From Actinomadura sp. KC216 (lineage in GTDB: Bacteria > Actinomycetota > Actinomycetes > Streptosporangiales > Streptosporangiaceae), in the NCBI RefSeq assembly GCF_004348535.1, contig NZ_SMJX01000007.1, forward strand, positions 1-64,000: a stretch of 64,000 bases of DNA, written 5' to 3'. Every line of letters starts with the position of its first letter. Within the stretch, counting starts at the first letter, position 1. Positions 10,631 through 18,943 of this stretch are shown here, piece after piece. Under the pieces are notes generated by a model. The model saw only the letters and a list, made by a program, of their open reading frames with translations. It was not told where the DNA came from and did not search any database. The position numbers and the translations under genes are program-made.

Positions 10631-11533
10631 TCAGGGACGGTCCATGCCCTGGATCACGGCCTTGGCCACGTCGACGGCGCCGCCCTTGGCGGTCTGCGAC
10701 GGCAGCGGTTCGCCGTCGTCCGAGCCTGAGTAGTGGATGGTGATGAGGACGTTCCCCAGAAGCACGTTGCTGACCGCCTCGCCCGACCCTTGCCCCTTGT
10801 CGACGCTGTAGACGACGTACGCGTCGTCGCCGACGCCGGTGAGGCGGTTCTGGTCGGTGATCTCCTGGCCCGTGAGGACCGCCTTGCCGGTCTCGTCGGC
10901 GGTCCGCTCCGAGGTGAAGGTGGCGCGGGCGGCCTCCGTGGGCGTCCGGTTGCCGGTGCCGGGGATCGCGCGGAGCTCGATGATCAGCTGGCGCCTGGCG
11001 TCGCCGGTGTAGGCGCCCCACACGCACTGGCTCTGGCGGTCGTCGCCCTCGTTCCTGTCGGCCTCGGTGCGCTCGGCGCCCGGCGCGAGCCTGTCGACGA
11101 GGCCCTGGGCGACGCTCGCGCACGAGTCGGGGACGGCGGTGCGCTCGCCATAGGGGGACGGGCCGCTCTCGGTGGCGCTGCCGACGGCCCGGCCGCCGCC
11201 CGGGTCGCCGCCCGAGCCGACGCCCGTCAGGACGGCGAACACGGCGAGCAGGCAGATGCCGACCCCGGCCCCGACGGAGCCGAGGATGACGGCCCACCGC
11301 CAGCCGTTCCGGCGGCGCCGCGCGCGGGCGGCGCGACGGCCGCCGGGTTGGTGACCCCTGGGGTGGCCCCCGCTGCCAGGACGGTACGTCCCGGGGTGGT
11401 GGGGGCCCGTTTCGGTGCGGTACGTCCGGTCGCCGGGCGCCGGATGGCGGCGCGGGTCACGGCCGGGCCGGCGCGGGTCCTCGCCCGCCCCTCCCGTGCC
11501 GCGGTCACCGCCGCCGCGATGGCTGCCACTCAC
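10631..11533 (-). CDS. Membrane-anchored protein with extracytoplasmic domain, unknown function
   Basis: 300 residues from a GTG at 11531-11533. A long Arg/Gly/Pro-rich cytoplasmic segment (about residues 1-75) ends in ARARRRRNGWR, followed by one membrane helix (WAVILGSVGAGVGICLLAVF) near 78-103 and a secreted domain of about 190 residues. That domain has two cysteines (CASVAQGLVDRL and QCVWGAY) in a pattern like DUF3558 lipoproteins; that link is tentative. It stands between tsaB and tsaE, 22 or 52 bases from tsaB depending on the start used there, so it may be cotranscribed with the t6A genes without sharing their role. Confidence 0.75.
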   Translation of the reverse strand: MSGSHRGGGDRGTGGAGEDPRRPGRDPRRHPAPGDRTYRTETGPHHPGTYRPGSGGHPRGHQPGGRRAARARRRRNGWRWAVILGSVGAGVGICLLAVFAVLTGVGSGGDPGGGRAVGSATESGPSPYGERTAVPDSCASVAQGLVDRLAPGAERTEADRNEGDDRQSQCVWGAYTGDARRQLIIELRAIPGTGNRTPTEAARATFTSERTADETGKAVLTGQEITDQNRLTGVGDDAYVVYSVDKGQGSGEAVSNVLLGNVLITIHYSGSDDGEPLPSQTAKGGAVDVAKAVIQGMDRP

Positions 11534-11659
11534 CGGATACCACTCCCGCTGCGAGAATCGATATGTCGCGAACGCGAGGTTCGTTCCGGCAAAGAATACG
11601 ACATGCCACCGTAAAGTGGCCCTGCCCGCCAGGTAAAGGCTGGAAGTGGCCTGAAGGGG

Positions 11660-12130
11660 TCAGCCTGCCGGCAGTTCCAGGTCTGACCAGCGAGGACCCA
11701 CCCCGGCGAGCCTTACTTCGCGTCCCTCTCCGGGACCGTTCCCGCGCGCGATGGTCAATTCCAGGCGATCTTCTGCAAGGCCCTCCGCGAGCCCTTCTCC
11801 CCATTCCACGACCGTCACCGATTCCTCGACCGAGGCGTCAAGATCGAGATCGTCCAGCTCCGCGAAACCGCCCAGCCGGTAGGCGTCCACGTGCACCAGC
11901 GGCGGCCCGCCGGCCAGCGACGGATGCACCCGCGCGATGACGAACGTCGGGGAGGTGATCGGGCCGCGCACCTTCAGGCCCTCGCCGATGCCCTGCGTCA
12001 GCGTCGTCTTGCCCGCGCCGAGATGGCCCGTCATGACGAGCAGGTCGCCCGGGCGCAGCAGGCCCGCCAGGCGGACGCCGAGCTCGTGCATGTCCTCCGC
12101 CGTGGGGACGGTGACCGTGATCGCGTTCAC
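11660..12130 (-). CDS. tsaE: tRNA t6A37 modification ATPase TsaE
   Basis: 156 residues. TsaE is the small P-loop ATPase that resets the TsaB-TsaD complex. Walker A is GHLGAGKTTLTQ (Lys41), and the switch and strand motifs SPTFVIARVHP and LVHVDAYRL follow as in the family; the closing VVEWGEGL is also typical. The start codon is GTG at 12128-12130 overlapping the stop of the alpha/beta hydrolase (GTGA). The 126 bases between it and the next gene downstream show no terminator. Confidence 0.95.
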   Translation of the reverse strand: MNAITVTVPTAEDMHELGVRLAGLLRPGDLLVMTGHLGAGKTTLTQGIGEGLKVRGPITSPTFVIARVHPSLAGGPPLVHVDAYRLGGFAELDDLDLDASVEESVTVVEWGEGLAEGLAEDRLELTIARGNGPGEGREVRLAGVGPRWSDLELPAG

Positions 12131-13200
12131 GCGGTGCGCTCCTCCTCGTACTCCGGCCGGACGCGGTCGATCAGCCGGCGCAGCCCGCCGGTCACCACGC
12201 CCGGATACTCCAGCGGCAGCACGTGCCCGGCCTCCGCCACCTCTACCAGCTCCGCGTCCGGCAGCGCGTCGGCGATGCGGCGCGAGTGCCCGGCGGGGGT
12301 GAGCCTGTCCTGCCCGCCCGCGAGGACCAGGGTCGGGACGCGTCCGAGGACACCCAGGCAGGCGATCTTGTCATGCGCCATCAGCGCCGGATAGAACTCC
12401 GCGATCACGTCGATCGGCGTCGCCCTGATCATCTCCTCCAGGAAGCCGACGACGGTCGGGCTCACCTGCTTGTCGGCGAACGCCATCTTCCGCGTCACGA
12501 CGAACGCCAGGTCGGCGCCGAGCCCGCGGGCCCGCTCCACCAGCTCGGCGCGGCGGCCGAGACCGCGCAGCGTCCGCGGCGCCAGCGGCCGGACGACCTT
12601 CGCCAGCACCAGCGGCAGCCCCAGCGTCAGCTCCGCCATGTCCCCGCAGGAGGTGTTGACCAGCGCCACCCCGACGACCTGCCGCTTGAACATCTGGGGA
12701 TGCCGGTCGGCCAGCGCCATGATCGACATGCCGCCCATGGAGTGCCCGGCGAGGATGACGGGCTGCTTGCGCCGGACGGTCGCCTTGATCACGGCGTGCA
12801 GGTCGTCGCCGGTCTGCTCGATCGTCGCGTTGCGGGGGTCGCCGCGCCCGGACCGGCCATGGCTGCGCTGGTCCCAGAACACCATCTGCAGGGAGCCTTG
12901 CAGGTCGCGGCGCTGGTAGTGCCAGGAGTCCTGGTTGAGGGTGTAGCCGTGGCTGAACACGATGGTGAGGTCGGCGTCGTCCGGGCCGTCCACCTCGACG
13001 TGCAGCGGGAGGCCGTCGCTCGCCTCGACGGTCAGCTCCCGGCCGCGCAGCTCGCCGAACGGCTCGCCGGCGTCCGGGTCGGGCCGCAGCCGCACCCGGC
13101 CGACCGCGACGCGGCGCAGGCCGACGGCCGCGCCCACCCCGGCCGCGCCGACACCGGCGACGGTGCCCGCGATGCCGATCCTGCGCCTGCTGCTGCCCAT
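12127..13200 (-). CDS. Alpha/beta hydrolase with N-terminal membrane anchor or signal
   Basis: 357 residues. An N-terminal Ala/Gly-rich segment (IGIAGTVAGVGAAGVGAAVG, residues 8-27) may anchor or export it. The catalytic triad is readable: Ser154 in AGHSMGGMS, an Asp in AGGQDRLTP near 305 and a His in EAGHVLPLE near 330. The oxyanion region is SHGYTLNQDSWHYQ. Substrate is unknown; lipid esters or cell-envelope esters are possible. Its AGGAGG ribosome site starts inside the stop codon of alr, and its own stop overlaps tsaE, so alr, this gene and tsaE form one translational unit, an order also common in Streptomyces and mycobacteria. Confidence 0.9.
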   Translation of the reverse strand: MGSSRRRIGIAGTVAGVGAAGVGAAVGLRRVAVGRVRLRPDPDAGEPFGELRGRELTVEASDGLPLHVEVDGPDDADLTIVFSHGYTLNQDSWHYQRRDLQGSLQMVFWDQRSHGRSGRGDPRNATIEQTGDDLHAVIKATVRRKQPVILAGHSMGGMSIMALADRHPQMFKRQVVGVALVNTSCGDMAELTLGLPLVLAKVVRPLAPRTLRGLGRRAELVERARGLGADLAFVVTRKMAFADKQVSPTVVGFLEEMIRATPIDVIAEFYPALMAHDKIACLGVLGRVPTLVLAGGQDRLTPAGHSRRIADALPDAELVEVAEAGHVLPLEYPGVVTGGLRRLIDRVRPEYEEERTA

Positions 13201-13214
13201 AACGCACGCGCCTC

Positions 13215-14345
13215 CTACAGCGCCCCTCCCGGGTACGCCCTCGGTACCCGGGACCCGATGCGGGTGACGATCTCATACGAGATCGTGCCCAGCGCGTCCG
13301 CCCACTCCTGCGCGGTCGGCTCGCCCCGGTCGCCCGGGCCGAACAAGATGATCTCATCGCCGGCCGCGAGTTGATCATCGCCGAGGTCGATGACGAACTG
13401 GTCCATGCAGACGCGCCCGGCGATCGTCCGGCGGGCGCCGCCCGCGAGGACCTGCAGCAGGTTCGACCCGTGCCGGGGAATTCCGTCGCCGTACCCGACC
13501 GGGACGACGGCGAGGGTCGTCTCCCGGTCGGTGTGGTAGGTGTGGCCGTACGACACGCCACTGCCTCCCGGGACCCGCTTGACCAGCGCCGCGTCCGCCA
13601 CCAGCGTCATCGCGGGACGCAGCCCGAACGTGCCGAGCGCCGGTATGGGCGTCAGCCCGTACATGGCGATACCCGGACGGACCAGGTCGAACCTGGCCTC
13701 GGGCACCGTCAGCGCGCCCGCCGAGTTCGCCAGGTGCCGGACCTCGAACCGCGCCCCCGCCTTCTCCGCGTACGCCACCATCTCGGTGAACGCCCCGACC
13801 TGCGCCGCGATGGACGGGTGGCCCGGCTCGTCCGCGCAGGCGAAGTGCGACATGGCGCCCACCACGTGCACCCGCCCGGACGCCTCCGCCTTCAGGGCCG
13901 CGTCGACGAGCTCCTCCCAGTCACGGCCGCGCACCCCGCCGCGCGACATGCCCGTGTCGGCCTTCAGGTGGATGCGCGCGGCGCGTCCCGCCCGCTCCGC
14001 CGCCTGGACGACCTCCTCCAGCAGCCACAGGGCGCCGACGGTCAGGTCGACGTCCCGCGCGACGGCCTCCTCGTACGGCTCGCCGGGCACGCCCACGGAC
14101 ACCAGCGTCCGGACGGTGAAGCCCGCGTCCCGCAGCCGCAGCGCCTCGACCAGCTTCGCGACCCCCAGCCAGGAGGCGCCGCCCGCGAGCGCGGCCCCGG
14201 CGGCCTCGGCCAGGCCGTGCCCGTAGGCCTCGGCCTTGACCATGGCCATGACCTCGGCGCCACGCGCGCGCTCGCGCAGCAGCCCGACATTGCCGGCGAT
14301 CGCCTCGAGATCAACGCGCGCCTCAGCAGGAACGTTCATGCCCAT
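13215..14345 (-). CDS. alr: Alanine racemase
   Basis: 376 residues, a fold-III PLP enzyme that makes D-alanine for peptidoglycan. The PLP lysine is Lys37 in AMVKAEAYGHG; the catalytic tyrosine lies in GVSYGHTYHT, and the dimer-loop motif VPVGYGDGIPR is present. The residue after the Lys-Ala pair is Glu where Asn or Asp is usual, a mild difference. Two start codons compete: ATG at 14345 and ATG at 14339 (MGM...). The gene leads into the hydrolase and tsaE genes downstream. Confidence 0.96.
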   Translation of the reverse strand: MGMNVPAEARVDLEAIAGNVGLLRERARGAEVMAMVKAEAYGHGLAEAAGAALAGGASWLGVAKLVEALRLRDAGFTVRTLVSVGVPGEPYEEAVARDVDLTVGALWLLEEVVQAAERAGRAARIHLKADTGMSRGGVRGRDWEELVDAALKAEASGRVHVVGAMSHFACADEPGHPSIAAQVGAFTEMVAYAEKAGARFEVRHLANSAGALTVPEARFDLVRPGIAMYGLTPIPALGTFGLRPAMTLVADAALVKRVPGGSGVSYGHTYHTDRETTLAVVPVGYGDGIPRHGSNLLQVLAGGARRTIAGRVCMDQFVIDLGDDQLAAGDEIILFGPGDRGEPTAQEWADALGTISYEIVTRIGSRVPRAYPGGAL

Positions 14346-14468
14346 CAGTCTGCCGCCCCAAATGCCATGCCCGTGGCATCACGGCCCAGGTCATGGCCAG
14401 TCCGGCCCGTCAGAGAGCGCTCCAACGGCACTCCCCGTCCAATAAGACGCCATTGCCCGTTCCCGAGT

Positions 14469-15959
14469 TCAAGCCGTGCCAACGCCCTGGACGGCACGGA
14501 ACGCGGCCGGGAGGGACAGGATCACGTCGGGAGCGGTGATGGGGGCTTCGGGGCCTGGGCTCGGGGCCGAGGCGAGGCGGGCGGCCAGGCCGTGGAGGTA
14601 GGCGCCGGCGGCGGCCGCGTCCATGGCGGGCAGGCCGCCCGCCAGCAGGGCACCGATCAGGCCGGACAGCACGTCGCCCGTCCCGGCGGTGGCGAGGCGC
14701 GGGGTGCCGGTCGGGTTGACGCGGACGGGACGGTCCTGCTCGGCGATCAGCGTGGTGGAGCCCTTGAGCAGGACGGTCGCGGAGAGCGCGGCGGCGGCGC
14801 GCCGGACGTGGTCGAGCCGCGCGGCCTCGATGGCGTCGCGGTCCGCGCCGATGAGGCGCGACAGCTCGCCCGCGTGGGGCGTGAGGACGGTCGGCGCGGC
14901 GCGGGCGAGGAGGTCGCGGCGGCGGGACAGGACGGTGAGGCCGTCGGCGTCCACGAGGGCGGGCAGGTCGGTGGTGAGGACGGCCTCCAGCAGCGACTCG
15001 GCGGCGTCGCCGGTGCCGAGGCCCGGGCCGACGACCCAGGACTGGACGCGCCCGATGCGTTCGAGGACCTTCGGCTCGTGCGGGCCGGGGTCGATGACCG
15101 TGGCGACGGCCTCCGGCCAGCGCTGCCGGACGAGCTCGACCGGCCGGGCGACGGAGGCGAAGCGGACCATCCCGGCGCCGCCGTGCAGCGCGCCGCCCAC
15201 GCTGAGGACGGCCGCGCCGGTGAACGCGTCGCCGCCGGCGAGGATGCCGACGACGCCGCGGCGGTACTTGTCGGACTCGGGGCCGGGCTCGGGCGGCCGG
15301 ACGTCGGCCGGGCGGGACGCGACGACGTCCGGGTCGGGCAGGTCGGGACCGAGCCCGATGTCGACCAGTTCGACCACACCGCAATAGGACGCGCCCGGAT
15401 CGATCAGGAGGCCCGGCTTGTGCGTCCCGAAGGTGACCGTGACGTCGGCCACGACGGCGGCGCCCTCGACGCGGCCGGTGCTCGCGTCGACGCCGCTCGG
15501 GACGTCGCAGGCGACGACGAGGCCCTCGGACGCGGAGGCGAGCGCCGCGTAGCGGGCGTGCGGCTCGCGGAGGCCGCCCGTCCCGCCGATGCCGGTCAGC
15601 CCGTCGATGATCAGGTCGGCGCCGGCGATGGCGGCGCCGGTCTCCCCGTCCTGGAGGAGCCGCCCGCCGGCGAGGCGGAGCGCCGCCAGCCCCCACTCGT
15701 GGATCTTGGACCCGGCCTGGACGACCCGGACGCGCGCGCCGCGCCGGGCGAGCCGGGCACCGGCGTAGAGGGCGTCGCCGCCGTTGTCGCCGCCGCCGAC
15801 GAGCAGGACGACGCGCGACCCGTACACGGCGGGCAGCACGCGGGCGCACACCGAGGCCAGCCCGGCGGCGGCGCGCTGCATCAAGGCGCCGTCAGGGAGC
15901 CGGGCCATCAGGGCCTGCTCCGCCGCCCGCACCTTGCCGACCTCGTGCGCGTACCTCAT
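14469..15959 (-). CDS. nnr: Bifunctional NAD(P)H-hydrate repair enzyme (epimerase plus ADP-dependent dehydratase)
   Basis: About 496 residues in two domains. The N-terminal YjeF_N epimerase domain has LVGGGDNGGDALYAGARLA and the active-site GVDASTG region; the C-terminal YjeF_C kinase-like dehydratase domain has HAGELSRLIG and the nucleotide motif ATAGTGDVLSGLIGALLA. Together they repair hydrated NADH and NADPH. I start at ATG 15959 because a GGGGAG site precedes it; a GTG at 16001 in frame would add two copies of a CDRR-type repeat coded by tandem DNA repeats. It is 123 bases upstream of alr. Confidence 0.95.
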   Translation of the reverse strand: MRYAHEVGKVRAAEQALMARLPDGALMQRAAAGLASVCARVLPAVYGSRVVLLVGGGDNGGDALYAGARLARRGARVRVVQAGSKIHEWGLAALRLAGGRLLQDGETGAAIAGADLIIDGLTGIGGTGGLREPHARYAALASASEGLVVACDVPSGVDASTGRVEGAAVVADVTVTFGTHKPGLLIDPGASYCGVVELVDIGLGPDLPDPDVVASRPADVRPPEPGPESDKYRRGVVGILAGGDAFTGAAVLSVGGALHGGAGMVRFASVARPVELVRQRWPEAVATVIDPGPHEPKVLERIGRVQSWVVGPGLGTGDAAESLLEAVLTTDLPALVDADGLTVLSRRRDLLARAAPTVLTPHAGELSRLIGADRDAIEAARLDHVRRAAAALSATVLLKGSTTLIAEQDRPVRVNPTGTPRLATAGTGDVLSGLIGALLAGGLPAMDAAAAGAYLHGLAARLASAPSPGPEAPITAPDVILSLPAAFRAVQGVGTA

Positions 15960-15972
15960 CCGCGGCTCCCCA

Positions 15973-16014
15973 CGCCGATCACACACTCGCCGATCACACA
16001 CCCGCCGATCACAA
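15973..16014. repeat. Three tandem 15-bp repeats before nnr
   Basis: Unit CGCCGATCACACACY at 15973-15987 and 15988-16002, with a third shortened copy at 16003-16014. They sit directly upstream of the nnr ribosome site, in the interval shared with the divergent XRE regulator gene. They could be an operator, part of the leader, or a slippage product. Confidence 0.85.
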
Positions 16015-16065
16015 CCTCAGGGTGCCACGCGGATGCTTTCCGCAACCTCAGGCCCGGAACATTTG

Positions 16066-16081
16066 TACCTTGCGCTGCAAG
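16066..16081 (+). promoter_or_regulatory. Candidate operator upstream of the XRE regulator
   Basis: The sequence TACCTTGCGCTGCAAG contains a perfect inverted repeat CTTGC-GCT-GCAAG. A related sequence starting CTTGTG precedes both DUF397 genes downstream (17098 and 17523), so a shared binding site, perhaps for the XRE protein itself, is plausible. Confidence 0.45.
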
Positions 16082-16215
16082 TTTCGGTGTCATGTGCGGC
16101 CAAGAATGATCGGCCGTAGAATCTTCCACATCCGGTCCGATGTATTCGCATTGCCGCACGTGAGTGCGGCAGAATGCGCCCAGATCAGTCCGCAGGGACT
16201 GGAGAGGCCCGAGCA

Positions 16216-17076
16216 ATGAGCACTTCCCGAGGTCCCTCCGTCCGGCAGCGGCGGCTGGCCGCGGAGCTCCGCCGGCTGCGCGAGCGGCACGGGCTCACCG
16301 GGGACGAGGTCGCCGAGCGGCTCACCTGGTCCACAGCGAAAGTGTCGCGCATCGAGAACGCCCGGACCGGCGCGAAGATCGGCGACGTGCTGAAGCTTCT
16401 CGATCTGTACGGGATCGACGGCTCGCGGCGCGATGACCTCGTCTCGCTGGCGCACGACGCGGCGCGCCGCGGCTGGTGGGAGGAATACCGCGATCTGCCG
16501 GGCGAGCTGGCCAGCTTCGTCGCGCTGGAGTCCGAGGCCACGGCCGTGCGGGAATGGGGCAGCACCGTGTTCCCCGGCCTGCTGCAGACCGAGGGCTACG
16601 CGCGGAATGTGATCGGCGGCTGGAGCGACCTGGCCACCCTGCCCCCGCAGGAACTGGAACGCCGGGTGGACGTGCGAATGCGCCGCCGGGAGGTGCTGCA
16701 CCGGGCGCAGTCGCTGGAACTGTCGGCGGTTCTCGACGAGGCGGTTCTGCAGCGCCGGATCGGCGACCAGAAGGTCATGCGAGAGCAGCTCGAACACCTC
16801 CTGCGGATGACCGAGCTTCCGAACGTGACGGTGCGGATACTGCCTTTGAACACGGCACACTCGGTGTTGGCCGAGTCCTTTATCCTGCTGCAATTCTCAC
16901 CGGTGCACGACATCGTATTCCCTGATATCGTGCACACCGAATCACTGACGATCAGCCACTTTGCGGAAGAGGCTGTTACTCATATGTACAGGCTTGCCTA
17001 TAAAAGCCTGGCTGACCAGGCCCTCGACGCCACAGAGTCACGGCAGCGCATCATCGAGGCCAGGGACGCCTGGTAG
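16216..17076 (+). CDS. XRE-family transcriptional regulator with DUF5753 domain
   Basis: 286 residues, started at ATG 16216 with a GGAGAGG site 8 bases upstream. An N-terminal helix-turn-helix of the Xre type covers about residues 10-70 (LRERHGLTGDEVAERL, then STAKVSRIENART). The remaining 200 residues are the DUF5753 domain (WGSTVFPGLLQTEGYAR, LDEAVLQRRIG, TVRILPLNTAHSVLAESF). Such proteins in Streptomyces and its relatives are encoded beside small DUF397 proteins and act as a regulator-partner pair, as with WhiJ-like loci in development. The two DUF397 genes follow on the same strand. Confidence 0.93.
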   Translation: MSTSRGPSVRQRRLAAELRRLRERHGLTGDEVAERLTWSTAKVSRIENARTGAKIGDVLKLLDLYGIDGSRRDDLVSLAHDAARRGWWEEYRDLPGELASFVALESEATAVREWGSTVFPGLLQTEGYARNVIGGWSDLATLPPQELERRVDVRMRRREVLHRAQSLELSAVLDEAVLQRRIGDQKVMREQLEHLLRMTELPNVTVRILPLNTAHSVLAESFILLQFSPVHDIVFPDIVHTESLTISHFAEEAVTHMYRLAYKSLADQALDATESRQRIIEARDAW

Positions 17077-17097
17077 GGCCCGCGGAGTGGCCCAACC

Positions 17098-17113
17098 CTT
17101 GTGAAAGGCACCG
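17098..17113 (+). promoter_or_regulatory. 16-bp motif before the first DUF397 gene
   Basis: CTTGTGAAAGGCACCG, identical at 13 of 16 positions to the sequence at 17523-17538 before the second DUF397 gene. Here it overlaps the ribosome site (GAAAGG) of the gene starting at 17115, so protein binding or RNA structure could affect translation as well as transcription. Confidence 0.45.
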
Positions 17114-17114
17114 A

Positions 17115-17336
17115 GTGTCCCGTTTCGCCACTCCTGCTCCACAATGGAGGAGAAGCGCCCACTGCGGGGCGAGCAACACATGCGTCGAAGTCGCCTCAAT
17201 GGTCGGTTCGTCCGATTTCATTGGCGCCCGCGACGCCAAGTACGGCACGCAGAGCCCGGTCCTGTCGTTCTCCCAGGGAGAGTGGCGGGCGTTCATCGAA
17301 CGAGCCAAGAACGGTGAATTCGATTTGGGCCGATGA
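17115..17336 (+). CDS. DUF397 protein, first copy
   Basis: 73 residues from a GTG at 17115 with a GAAAGG site upstream. The DUF397 pattern is visible: QWRRSAHCGASNTCVEVA, then a polar turn, ARDAK, VLSFSQGEWRAFIERAKNGEFD. The family is small, soluble and almost confined to actinomycetes that also carry XRE/DUF5753 regulators; members are thought to bind or modulate the regulator. This copy lacks the usual glycine-rich stretch between the Ser and the Cys. It starts 38 bases after the regulator stop, so they are probably cotranscribed. Confidence 0.88.
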   Translation: MSRFATPAPQWRRSAHCGASNTCVEVASMVGSSDFIGARDAKYGTQSPVLSFSQGEWRAFIERAKNGEFDLGR

Positions 17337-17522
17337 CGTGCGAATAAGCCCCGTTCGGTGCCTCACGAGGGCGCGGTAGGGCAGCACAGCGAACGAGCCG
17401 GGTCCGCACGGGACTCGGCTCGTAGCCGTCACACCGGAAACTTTGCTCCTTCCTCACCGCTCTGGCCACAGGAGCACCGTCCTGACCCGGGTGTGATCAG
17501 CAGTTTTTTGTGATCTTGTTAC

Positions 17523-17538
17523 CTTGTGCTTGGCACCG
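17523..17538 (+). promoter_or_regulatory. 16-bp motif before the second DUF397 gene
   Basis: CTTGTGCTTGGCACCG, with an internal inverted repeat GTGC-TTG-GCAC. It shares 13 of 16 bases with 17098-17113. It lies 45 bases before the start codon, where an operator or promoter part could be expected. Confidence 0.45.
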
Positions 17539-17583
17539 GCAGCGCGGCCGCGGACAAATGCAACTTTCGAGGCAGGAGCCGGA

Positions 17584-17790
17584 ATGAGTTTCCAAGGATC
17601 ACCGCCCGCCCGATGGAGGCGGAGCACCCGATGCTGCGCCAGCAACGGATGCGTCGAGGTCGCGCGCCTCGGCGAAGGCGCGATATCCGTACGGGACACC
17701 GAGGACGCCGGGACCCGCCTCGCGTTCGACCTCGGTGAATGGCGAGAGTTCGTCCGGGGAGTACGGGACGGCCGTTTCGACCGGCCCTGA
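17584..17790 (+). CDS. DUF397 protein, second copy
   Basis: 68 residues from ATG 17584, chosen for the GGCAGGAG site just upstream. The pattern is RWRRSTRCCASNGCVEVARL, then ISVRDTED, LAFDLGEWREFVRGVRDGRFD, a clear DUF397. It is only about half identical to the first copy by eye. A spacer of 247 bases separates the two copies, long enough for its own promoter. A 12-bp tandem duplication covers its stop codon (17787-17810). Confidence 0.9.
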   Translation: MSFQGSPPARWRRSTRCCASNGCVEVARLGEGAISVRDTEDAGTRLAFDLGEWREFVRGVRDGRFDRP

Positions 17791-17840
17791 AAGCAACCCT
17801 GAAAGCAACCCTGCAAATTTCACTTTGCTGAGATTCTCAG
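17787..17840. repeat. Duplicated 12-mer and hairpin between convergent genes
   Basis: CTGAAAGCAACC occurs twice in tandem (17787-17798 and 17799-17810), starting within the stop of the second DUF397 gene. Shortly after, CTGAGA-T-TCTCAG (17828-17840) forms a 6-bp hairpin that could end transcription from either side, since the ABC permease gene converges here. Neither side has a long U-run. Confidence 0.5.
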
Positions 17841-17883
17841 AGTGTCGGAGAATTGCGCCCAACGGTGTGCGCATTCCCGATTC

Positions 17884-18936
17884 TCACGCCACGCGAACGC
17901 CGCGTGGCACACGGTGAAGGGGCGTTCGCAAACGGGCCGAGGTTATGGTGACGGCGCCGGCGGCGAGTGCCAGGTCGAAAAGCAGCCCGTACACCCAGAC
18001 GGCCTTGTCCTCGTCCTTTTCGGACCGGCCGTACCCGCCGGTGGCCCCCCGCGTATCGTGCCCGCCCGCGGCCCCGGACCGGGACGCGTAGATCACCTGG
18101 TCCTTGTCCCCCTCGCGGATGTCGCGCACCTCGCGGCTCAGATCGCCGAGCGGGTCGTTCGACGGCGACCGCTCGTACACCCGGCCGTCGACGACGTACC
18201 GGCGCTCGGGCAGGCGCGGCGCCGCGTCCGCGAGGATCACCACGGGGTTGGGCGCCAGCAGCCACCAGACCCGCTCGGTGTGCTCGATCGACCTCCTGTA
18301 GGAGCCGTACTCGGAGTACACCCGCTTGTGCTCGGTGGTGATCGGGACCGCGAGCGTGTACAGCAGCGGCGTGCCCGCCAGCAGCGCGAAGACCGTCATG
18401 TACGCCATGAGCACCGACGTGACGCTGCGCGCGAGCAGCGCCGACCACGCCTGCGACACCGCGCACACCACGCCGATCAGCAGCGCGCTGACCAGCAGGA
18501 CGACCGCGGCGCGGCCGACCCCGATCGCCCCCTCGGCGACCGGCCACAGCACGCACGGCAGCGTGAGCACCAGCGTGAGCAGCCCGGTCCCCCAGGCCGC
18601 GAGGAGCTTGCCGAGCGCGATGTCGGTGGAGGTGAGCCGGGTGACCTGGAGCGTGGCGAGCGTCCCGCGCTCGCGGTCCCCGTTGATCGACTGGCCGCTG
18701 AGCGCGGGGGTGACCAGCAGCGTCAGCACCAGCACCCCGAACAGCACGGTGCCGAACATCGACACGCCCGGCTCGCCGAAGGTGGAGGTCTCGTCGACCT
18801 CCAGCGCCAGCCGCAGCAGCAGCCCGAGCCCGTTGACGATCAAGAACCAGACGGCCAGCAGTATCTTCCAGCGGCCCGTCCGCAGCCGGGTCCTGACCTC
18901 CTGCCGGGCCACCAGGCCGATCCCATGCGCGGTCAT
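17884..18936 (-). CDS. ABC-2 type transporter permease
   Basis: 350 residues with about six membrane helices (for example WKILLAVWFLIVNGLGLLL, VSMFGTVLFGVLVLTLLVTP, TPLLYTLAVP). The segment GQSINGDRERGTLATLQVTRLT is typical of ABC-2 permeases. A large polar loop of about 90 residues before the last helix (DPLGDLSREVRDIREG...) is unusual and probably faces one side of the membrane. It lies seven bases after its ATPase gene; the two form an exporter of unknown substrate. Confidence 0.88.
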   Translation of the reverse strand: MTAHGIGLVARQEVRTRLRTGRWKILLAVWFLIVNGLGLLLRLALEVDETSTFGEPGVSMFGTVLFGVLVLTLLVTPALSGQSINGDRERGTLATLQVTRLTSTDIALGKLLAAWGTGLLTLVLTLPCVLWPVAEGAIGVGRAAVVLLVSALLIGVVCAVSQAWSALLARSVTSVLMAYMTVFALLAGTPLLYTLAVPITTEHKRVYSEYGSYRRSIEHTERVWWLLAPNPVVILADAAPRLPERRYVVDGRVYERSPSNDPLGDLSREVRDIREGDKDQVIYASRSGAAGGHDTRGATGGYGRSEKDEDKAVWVYGLLFDLALAAGAVTITSARLRTPLHRVPRGVRVA

Positions 18937-18943
18937 GGCCGCC

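Noticed and set aside
13371-16109. Very long open frame antisense to alr and nnr
   Set aside because: Long shadow frames are usual in DNA of this GC content; the composition is Arg/Gly/Asp-rich without motifs, and the opposite strand codes for recognised enzymes.
17115-17790. Classic toxin-antitoxin module
   Set aside because: DUF397 proteins have no nuclease or kinase motifs and the gene order (regulator, then two DUF397 genes) fits a regulator-partner system; toxicity is not supported by sequence.
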